Below, piece by piece: positions 5,149 through 9,912 of a DNA stretch of 9,912 nt (position 1 is the first letter of the stretch; each line of letters starts with the position of its first letter). The notes below the pieces were generated by a model that was given only the letters and a program-made list of their open reading frames with translations, was not told the DNA's origin and searched no databases. Origin of the DNA: UBA1151 sp963579925 (GTDB lineage: Bacteria > Chloroflexota > Dehalococcoidia > Lucifugimonadales > Lucifugimonadaceae); contig CAUZJA010000097.1 in NCBI GenBank assembly GCA_963579925.1, positions 1-9,912 on the forward strand. Reading direction: 5' to 3'. Both the position numbers and the translations under genes were made by a program.

Positions 5149-6417
5149 GTGACAAAACTAGTCCACCACGTTGTCACCCGCCCCGGCCGACTCCACGGCG
5201 ACCCCGACGTCGAAATTCCCGTCGCAGAAGACCTCGTCACCGTCCCCGGAAACCCGGAGCGGGAAGAAGACCTCGCCTTCTACAGTCGCGAGTACCCGCT
5301 GGAGTCGCAAAACGTCGACAACGCCGCCGACCGTGAGTGGGGCTGGTCCGTGTACACACCAGATATCTACGCCTATGCCAAGAACTTCCAGGAAACCAAC
5401 AAGCCCCTCGCGCTGGAAGCCGCTGCCACCGGTGACCTTCCACCCACCGGCGAGCCAGACCCCAGCGTTGATTTCACTGCCAGCGTCCGAGAGAAAGCAC
5501 GCGAACTCGGCTTCGGCGAAGTGGGATTCACCCACTACGATCGTCGCTACACCTTCGCCAGCAAGAAGCCGTGGGCCAAATTCTCAAACGTCATCTGCCT
5601 CGCCGTCGAACAGGACTACGACGTAACCCAGACCATCCCAAGCCTGGAGGCCGAAGTCGAGCACTTCGACACCTACGCCTACGGAGCCGGACTAGAAATG
5701 GAACTGGGCGACCACATCCGCTCGCTCGGCTACCGCGCTCAGGTGCATAGCCCGCTCGACAACAGCGGTATGCACATCCCTCTCTTTATCAACGCAGGCC
5801 TCGGCCAGCTCGGCGCCAACGGCCAGCTCCTCTCGCCACACTTCGGCTCACGCGCCCGACTGATGGTTATCACCACTGACGGCCCACTGGTTCACGATGA
5901 GCCGGTCGACTACGGCATCAACAAGTTCTGCGAACAGTGCCAGGTCTGCGTAGAACGCTGCCCGGCCCGGGCCCTCGTGCGAGAAAAGGTCTGGTGGCGT
6001 GGCGCGAAGAAGAACAAGCTCGTCTACGACCGCTGCCGCCCAATCATGACCATCTACGAAGGCTGCGGCGTCTGCATGAAAGTCTGCCCCGTGCAGCGCT
6101 ACGGCATGAAAGAAGTCATGGAGCACTACGTTGCAACCGGCAAAGTGATGGGCAAAGGCACCGACGATCTCGAAGGCTACGACATTGGCGATAAAGGCCA
6201 CTTCGGTCCCGGTGAACTTCCAACATTCGATCGCGAAGACTTTGAGTTCCCGCGAGGCTCCAAAGACGAGGCGCTTCTCCAGCAGTTCAGAAACAAGGTC
6301 GCAGAAGCCGGCGAACTAACGCCTGAGGACAGAGAAGACTTCGCCAACCGAATGGCAGAACTCCTGGAAGCAGGCCCCGCCACAACCAGCGACATGGACG
6401 TAGGCCCCGCGGTCTAA
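5149..6417 (+). CDS. Cytoplasmic reductive-dehalogenase-like double [4Fe-4S] protein
   Basis: This 422-residue protein has the reductive dehalogenase / epoxyqueuosine reductase type core. A probable corrinoid-binding region (about 110-250) includes NSGMHIPLFINAGLG (205-219) and GSRARLMVITTDGPL (233-247). Two ferredoxin-type motifs follow: C261-x2-C264-x2-C267-x3-C271-P and C296-x9-C306-x2-C309-x3-C313-P. Such proteins use cobalamin and two iron-sulfur clusters for reductive chemistry. There is no twin-arginine signal, hydrophobic leader or adjacent RdhB-like anchor gene, so it should be cytoplasmic rather than a respiratory dehalogenase. Its substrate is unknown. The start is taken as GTG at 5149, with GAGAGAG eight bases upstream. 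An ATG at 5002 in the same frame would force translation through a palindromic repeat and the promoter region. The acidic tail (about 350-422) ends inside a decayed repeat. The gene is monocistronic. Confidence 0.87.
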   Translation: MTKLVHHVVTRPGRLHGDPDVEIPVAEDLVTVPGNPEREEDLAFYSREYPLESQNVDNAADREWGWSVYTPDIYAYAKNFQETNKPLALEAAATGDLPPTGEPDPSVDFTASVREKARELGFGEVGFTHYDRRYTFASKKPWAKFSNVICLAVEQDYDVTQTIPSLEAEVEHFDTYAYGAGLEMELGDHIRSLGYRAQVHSPLDNSGMHIPLFINAGLGQLGANGQLLSPHFGSRARLMVITTDGPLVHDEPVDYGINKFCEQCQVCVERCPARALVREKVWWRGAKKNKLVYDRCRPIMTIYEGCGVCMKVCPVQRYGMKEVMEHYVATGKVMGKGTDDLEGYDIGDKGHFGPGELPTFDREDFEFPRGSKDEALLQQFRNKVAEAGELTPEDREDFANRMAELLEAGPATTSDMDVGPAV

Positions 6418-6425
6418 AGCCCGCC
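6400..6425 (+). repeat. Decayed GTAG-palindrome overlapping the dehalogenase-like stop codon
   Basis: GTAG (6400-6403), then GCCCCGCGGTCTAAAGCCCG and CC, keeps the GGTCTAA-centred layout of copies B and E. Only GCGG (6409-6412) and CCGC (6421-6424) still pair. The TAA stop (6415-6417) lies in the loop. The similarity is partial and could be chance in GC-rich sequence. Confidence 0.35.
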
Positions 6426-6479
6426 TAGCCGCTCAACACCCTCAAAAAATAGCGCTCATGTGAACGTCTTTCCATCCCG

Positions 6480-6502
6480 GTAGCGGCGGGTCTAAGACCC
6501 GC
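6480..6502 (+). repeat. GTAG-palindrome repeat, copy E (TCTAAGA type)
   Basis: GTAGCGGC (6480-6487) leads into arms GCGGGTCT (6486-6493) and AGACCCGC (6495-6502) around A, followed by TCTTCTC. From 6479 through the tail it matches copy B for about 29 bases. It lies 63 bases after the dehalogenase-like stop, where a pyrimidine-tailed hairpin could serve as a terminator. Confidence 0.85.
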
Positions 6503-6545
6503 TCTTCTCGCGCAGCCAATGTCGCCTAAGTGCCGAGCGCGGAAC

Positions 6546-6551
6546 TATACT
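6546..6551 (+). promoter_or_regulatory. Candidate -10 box for isocitrate dehydrogenase
   Basis: TATACT lies 47 bases before the ATG at 6599, after the repeat at 6480-6502. It differs from TATAAT at one position. No clear -35 box is seen. Confidence 0.4.
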
Positions 6552-6598
6552 GGCACCCCATATATCGCCAACCAGTCTCAGGCCACACTCACACCACC

Positions 6599-8824
6599 AT
6601 GACCAACACTCCCACCATCACCTACACCTGGACCGACGAAGCACCCGCCCTCGCAACCCATGCACTGCTCCCAATAGTGCGCGCATTCGCAGGCGCAACC
6701 GGTGTCAACGTGGACACACGGGACATATCATTCGCCGCCCGCATCCTCGCCCAGTTTGCCGATCAGATGGAGGGCGACCAGAAGGTCTCCGATGACCTAA
6801 CTGAGCTTGGCGGCATGACGGAGCAGCCAGAAGCCAACATCATCAAGCTCCCCAACATCAGCGCCTCCGTGCCGCAGATGAAAGCCGCCATCGCAGAGCT
6901 GCAAACCCGCGGATACCCGCTCCCGGAGTACCCGGAAGCACCGTCCACCGATGAAGAACGCTCCATCAAGGCACGATTCGACGTCGCCATGGGAAGCGCC
7001 GTGAACCCCGTACTGCGGGAAGGCAACTCCGACCGCCGCGCCCCGAAGGCAGTAAAGAACTTCGCCAAGGCCAACCCACCACGCATGAGGGACTGGCCGG
7101 AAGACTCAAAGACACACGTCTCAACCATGAGCGCCAACGATTTCCAGCACAACGAAAAGTCCATCACCGTTGACGCCGCAACCTCCGTGACAATCGAGCA
7201 CGTCGCTGCCGACGGCTCTGTGACCACCCTTAAGGAGGCCTTCCCACTCCTCGCTCGTGAAATCATCGACGCCACCTTCATGAGCAGGGCAGCACTGGAC
7301 GCATTCCTCAGCGAGCAGGTGGCAGACGCCAAGGCGCAAGACGTGCTCTTCTCGCTCCACCTCAAAGCCACAATGATGAAAGTCTCAGACCCCATCATCT
7401 TCGGCGCAGGCGTGAAGGCCTTCTACAAGTCGGTCTATGAGAATCACGCCGACACGCTCAGCGGACTGGGAGTCGACCCCAACATCGGATTCGGCGACCT
7501 GCTGACGAAGATCGCAGGCCTGCCTGACGACCAGCGCGCCGCCATCGAATCTGACATCGCCGCGGCCTACGCTGACGGCCCCGGTGTCGCCATGGTCAAC
7601 TCCGACCGCTGCATCACAAACCTCCATGTCCCAAGCGACGTAATCATCGATGCCTCCATGCCCCCCATGATCAGAGACTCCGGCGGCATGTGGAACGCAG
7701 AAGGCAAACTCCAGGATGTCAAAGCCGTAATCCCAGACTCCAGCTACGCCGGAATCTACGACGCCACCATCAAAGACGTGCAGCAGCACGGCCAACTCGA
7801 CCCCACAACCATGGGCAGCGTCGCCAACGTTGGCCTCATGGCCCAGAAAGCCGAGGAGTACGGCTCCCACGACAAGACATTTACGGCTGCAAGCGCCGGT
7901 ACGATTCGAGTGGTCGATGCCAGCGGTAACGCCCTCATCGAGCACGCCGTCGAAGTTGGCGACATCTGGCGCGCATGCCAGACCAAAGACATCCCCGTCC
8001 GCAACTGGGTCGAACTGGCCGTCCGACGCGCTCGAGCCACCGGCGTACCCGCCGTCTTCTGGCTCGATGAAAACCGCGCCCACGACGCCCAGATCATCGC
8101 CAAGGTCAACACATATCTTGCCGATGAGGACACCGATGGCCAGGAGATCCTCATCCTGAGTCCCGTTGACGCCATGAAGTTCTCGCTGGACCGCATCCGG
8201 AAGAGCGAAGACACCATCTCCGTCACCGGCAACGTCCTGCGTGACTATCTCACCGACCTCTTCCCAATCCTGGAGCTGGGCACCAGCGCCCGAATGCTCT
8301 CCGTCGTGCCACTTCTCAACGGCGGCGGCCTCTTCGAGACCGGTGCCGGTGGCTCAGCACCCAAACACGTGCAGCAGTTCGAAGAAGAAGGCCACCTGCG
8401 ATGGGACTCGATGGGCGAGTACATGGCCATCGCCGCTTCGTTCCAGCACCTCGCAGACCAGACCAATAACCCAGGTGCAGGCGTCCTCGCCGACGCACTG
8501 GACGCAGCAACCGCCGCCTACCTGGACAACGACCGCATCCCATCACGCAAAGTGAACGAAATCGACAGCCGTGGCAGCATCTTCTACATAGCCCTCTACT
8601 GGGCACAGGCCCTCGCCAACCAGACCAACAATGCAGACCTCGCCGCCAAATTTGGCGGGGTAGCGTCAGCCCTCGCCGACAACGAATCCAAGATTCTCGA
8701 TGAGCTAATCAGCGTCCAGGACACCCCTCAGGAGCTAGGCGGCTACTACATGCCAGACACAACCCTCGCCGCCAAGGCAATGCGCCCCAGCCCAACCTTC
8801 AACGCCATAATCGACGGAATCTAA
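6599..8824 (+). CDS. icd: Monomeric NADP-dependent isocitrate dehydrogenase
   Basis: The enzyme oxidatively decarboxylates isocitrate to 2-oxoglutarate in the TCA cycle and yields NADPH. At 741 residues it has the full length of the monomeric (IDH-II) class. Visible family blocks are LPNISASVPQ (84-93), GSAVNPVLREGNSDRRAP (132-149), HLKATMMKVSDPIIFG (254-269), DASMPPMIRDSGGMW (351-365), GNVLRDYLTDLFP (544-556) and APKHVQQF (587-594). Candidate catalytic and metal residues are S133, N136, R140, K256, D351, D549 and D553. H590, R601 and R650 match, offset by one, the residues I recall contacting the NADP 2'-phosphate in the Azotobacter enzyme, so NADP is the likely cofactor. The ATG at 6599 starts at the usual family position; a GTG at 6530 in frame would add 23 unrelated residues upstream of the likely transcription start. 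No Shine-Dalgarno sequence precedes the ATG. Confidence 0.96.
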   Translation: MTNTPTITYTWTDEAPALATHALLPIVRAFAGATGVNVDTRDISFAARILAQFADQMEGDQKVSDDLTELGGMTEQPEANIIKLPNISASVPQMKAAIAELQTRGYPLPEYPEAPSTDEERSIKARFDVAMGSAVNPVLREGNSDRRAPKAVKNFAKANPPRMRDWPEDSKTHVSTMSANDFQHNEKSITVDAATSVTIEHVAADGSVTTLKEAFPLLAREIIDATFMSRAALDAFLSEQVADAKAQDVLFSLHLKATMMKVSDPIIFGAGVKAFYKSVYENHADTLSGLGVDPNIGFGDLLTKIAGLPDDQRAAIESDIAAAYADGPGVAMVNSDRCITNLHVPSDVIIDASMPPMIRDSGGMWNAEGKLQDVKAVIPDSSYAGIYDATIKDVQQHGQLDPTTMGSVANVGLMAQKAEEYGSHDKTFTAASAGTIRVVDASGNALIEHAVEVGDIWRACQTKDIPVRNWVELAVRRARATGVPAVFWLDENRAHDAQIIAKVNTYLADEDTDGQEILILSPVDAMKFSLDRIRKSEDTISVTGNVLRDYLTDLFPILELGTSARMLSVVPLLNGGGLFETGAGGSAPKHVQQFEEEGHLRWDSMGEYMAIAASFQHLADQTNNPGAGVLADALDAATAAYLDNDRIPSRKVNEIDSRGSIFYIALYWAQALANQTNNADLAAKFGGVASALADNESKILDELISVQDTPQELGGYYMPDTTLAAKAMRPSPTFNAIIDGI

Positions 8825-8847
8825 ACGTCGCCGATCGGGCCGTTGAC

Positions 8848-8873
8848 GTAGGGACGAACCCCCGTGTCTGCCC
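8848..8873 (+). repeat. Degenerate GTAG-led element after isocitrate dehydrogenase
   Basis: GTAG (8848-8851) is followed by GGACGAACCCCCG and TGTCTGCCC. The GGG and CCC ends can pair but the interior is imperfect. It lies 24 bases after the stop codon at 8824. The layout recalls GTAGGG-type palindromes, but this copy on its own is weak. Confidence 0.3.
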
Positions 8874-8899
8874 GGCTCCGCGCCCGCCGCCTCACTGTC

Positions 8900-8931
8900 G
8901 ATGTGACGCGTGCGCGACATCAAGCCGCTAC
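8900..8931 (-). repeat. GTAGCGGC-led palindrome on the minus strand, copy G
   Basis: On minus, GTAGCGGC (8931-8924) and TT precede GATGTCGCG (8921-8913), which pairs with CGCG-TC-ACATC (8910-8900) with a two-base bulge. The 8-mer leader is identical to copies A, B and E but the palindrome sequence is different. It lies between the convergent isocitrate dehydrogenase and phosphatase genes. Confidence 0.5.
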
Positions 8932-8939
8932 CGCCGGAT

Positions 8940-8959
8940 GAGGCAAGGCGAGGCAAGCC
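8940..8959. repeat. 10-bp tandem repeat
   Basis: GAGGCAAGGC (8940-8949) and GAGGCAAGCC (8950-8959) are adjacent and match at 9 of 10 positions. They are intergenic, between two foldbacks, with no evident role. Confidence 0.6.
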
Positions 8960-8970
8960 CGTAACTACCC

Positions 8971-8996
8971 GGGGAAGGGATCGTGGTTCCCCCTAC
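8971..8996 (-). repeat. GTAG-led hairpin overlapping the phosphatase stop codon
   Basis: On minus, GTAG (8996-8993) contains the TAG stop of the phosphatase gene and is followed by GGGGAA (8992-8987), a 10-base loop, and TTCCCC (8976-8971). It has the GTAG-plus-hairpin layout of the other copies with different arms. It could also help end the phosphatase transcript, although no T-run follows. Confidence 0.4.
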
Positions 8997-9829
8997 CGAA
9001 TCGCATCTACAAACTGCGCCACAATTTCCGGGTTGGCGGCTATGAGGCCGTTGGTCGGTATTGGGGATTCGGTGCCATCGAGGCTGGTCACTGTTGCGCC
9101 GGATTGTCGGGCGATGGCGGTGCCGCCGGCGATGTCCCAGGGGGATGACTTCAGGTTGAAGTAGATGTCCAGCCGGCCAGAGGCTACATAGGCGAGACCG
9201 AGGGCGATTGAGCCGAGCATGCGGATGGACTGGAATTGGGGCATGAGCTTGCCGATGATTTCGTGTGTCTCTCGATACTTTCCGGATGATTTTCCGAAGT
9301 CGATCCCGATCACGCAGTCTTCCAGTCTGGTGGCTGACGCTGCGCTAATTGATTGATAGTTCAGCGTCGCAGGCCCATCGGCTGCGGTCACAAGAAGTTC
9401 ATCGTGTGCTGGATCGTAGATCGCGCCTGCGACCGGGTGGCCGTTTCTGGTTAGGCCCACGCTGACGCACCACATGGGAATGCCACGTATGAGGTTGCGG
9501 GTGCCATCGAGGGGGTCGACTACCCATTGCCATTCGCTGTCTGAATCGGTCCCAGTAGGCTTCGTCTCGCCTGACTCTTCGCCCAGGAACCCGAAGTCCG
9601 GGTAGGACGCTCCAAGAAGTTCTTTCAGGCGCGCTTCAGAGGCGTGGTCCAGGTTCGTTACGTAGTTGGCAGGCTTCTTCTCTGCGATCTCCAGAGTCTC
9701 GTTACGTCCGGCGTGAAGCATGCGTCCTGCTTCTCGCGCTGCCGATTGGATTACCTCATGAACGGTCCGCCCATCCTGCGAATGAGGGAGTTCTATTTGT
9801 TTATCTGGTCCCGTATTGATTGGCGTCAA
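8993..9829 (-). CDS. Inositol monophosphatase family protein
   Basis: This 278-residue member of the Mg-dependent, lithium-sensitive phosphatase family carries all signature blocks. D61 lies in VTNLDHASE; E84 in GEESGE; D105, D108 and the DPLDGTRN motif (105-112) follow; D232 lies in SSPWDIAGG (228-236). GSIALGLAYVASGRLDIYF (206-224) is the usual helix and strand before the last ligand. Family members dephosphorylate inositol phosphates, histidinol phosphate, 3'-phosphoadenosine compounds or sugar phosphates, and the sequence does not decide which. There is no membrane segment. The only upstream start compatible with the frame is TTG at 9829, with AAAGG about 9 bases before it; an in-frame TAG lies 18 bases further up. 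The next ATG in frame (M37) would remove part of the first helix. The gene converges on isocitrate dehydrogenase across 168 bases. Confidence 0.93.
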   Translation of the reverse strand: MTPINTGPDKQIELPHSQDGRTVHEVIQSAAREAGRMLHAGRNETLEIAEKKPANYVTNLDHASEARLKELLGASYPDFGFLGEESGETKPTGTDSDSEWQWVVDPLDGTRNLIRGIPMWCVSVGLTRNGHPVAGAIYDPAHDELLVTAADGPATLNYQSISAASATRLEDCVIGIDFGKSSGKYRETHEIIGKLMPQFQSIRMLGSIALGLAYVASGRLDIYFNLKSSPWDIAGGTAIARQSGATVTSLDGTESPIPTNGLIAANPEIVAQFVDAIR

Positions 9830-9852
9830 TTGCTGCGCCTTTCTCTAATCTC

Positions 9853-9858
9853 GTTATA
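9853..9858 (-). promoter_or_regulatory. Candidate -10 box for the phosphatase gene
   Basis: On minus, TATAAC within CATATAACGAG lies 23 bases before the TTG start at 9829. No clear -35 box is visible. The last 80 bases of the window hold nothing else that I can support. Confidence 0.35.
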
Positions 9859-9912
9859 TGCTCTTGCGGCCGCTTTTATGGCAGATACATTTCAATGAGT
9901 AGTCTCAGGGGT

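Noticed and set aside
2230..6502. CRISPR array made of the palindromic repeats
   Set aside because: Copies are hundreds to thousands of bases apart, lie in separate intergenic gaps and have no regular spacers.
6530..6598. GTG start 23 codons upstream of the isocitrate dehydrogenase ATG
   Set aside because: The extra residues are not part of the family N-terminus and the start would precede the candidate -10 box at 6546.
6763..7398. 211-codon minus-strand open frame inside isocitrate dehydrogenase
   Set aside because: Serine- and alanine-rich shadow without recognisable domains, lying under conserved residues of the sense gene.
7385..8083. 232-codon minus-strand open frame inside isocitrate dehydrogenase
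   Set aside because: It is a shadow of a strongly conserved enzyme in GC-rich sequence. The GDG/VDGG-rich translation is typical of reverse-frame artefacts.
9644..9898. 84-codon plus-strand open frame with a hydrophobic C-terminal half
   Set aside because: Most of it is antisense to the phosphatase gene and there is no ribosome binding site. The membrane-like segment is short and falls in an A/T-rich promoter-like region.

Overview
The window reads as a chromosomal segment of a free-living bacterium, most likely a marine Chloroflexota of the SAR202 / Dehalococcoidia-related type. That placement is inference. It rests on the gene mix: a mannonate-dehydratase-type enolase-superfamily enzyme (a superfamily known to be expanded in SAR202), a Tat-less reductive-dehalogenase-like protein and a monomeric NADP isocitrate dehydrogenase, together with an rsmD-coaD-coiled-coil gene order. 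There is no rRNA, tRNA, CRISPR array, phage gene or transposase in the window.

Layout. 78-638 (+) is a membrane-anchored helical protein of unknown function, closed by a hairpin terminator. 843-2147 (+) is the enolase-superfamily sugar-acid dehydratase. A strong bidirectional terminator at 2180-2225 separates it from a minus-strand housekeeping operon that runs rsmD (4053-3481), coaD (3491-2976), then a DivIVA/SepIVA-like coiled-coil protein (2902-2279). From about 4054 to 5148 lies a repeat-rich stretch holding one short minus-strand gene (4930-4618). That gene has an excellent ribosome binding site but two single-base frame disruptions. 5149-6417 (+) is the reductive-dehalogenase-like double-[4Fe-4S] protein, 6599-8824 (+) the isocitrate dehydrogenase, and 9829-8993 (-) an inositol-monophosphatase-family enzyme that converges on it.

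The most interesting signal is in the gaps between genes. Nearly every intergenic space carries a short palindrome preceded by GTAG, usually GTAGCGGC. Two arm sequences occur (GCGGGTCT/AGACCCGC and GGCAGGTTT/AAACCTGCC). They differ by paired, compensatory changes, so the foldback is conserved rather than the sequence. A GTAG foot next to a hairpin is the hallmark of REP elements recognised by RAYT-type Y1 transposases in other bacteria, so these may be a REP-like family of this lineage. Some copies probably double as terminators.

The genes do not form one pathway. Central metabolism (isocitrate dehydrogenase giving NADPH and 2-oxoglutarate), CoA synthesis (coaD), ribosome maturation (rsmD) and probable envelope or division organisation (coiled coil) sit beside enzymes suggestive of scavenging sugar acids and possibly dehalogenating or otherwise reducing organic compounds.
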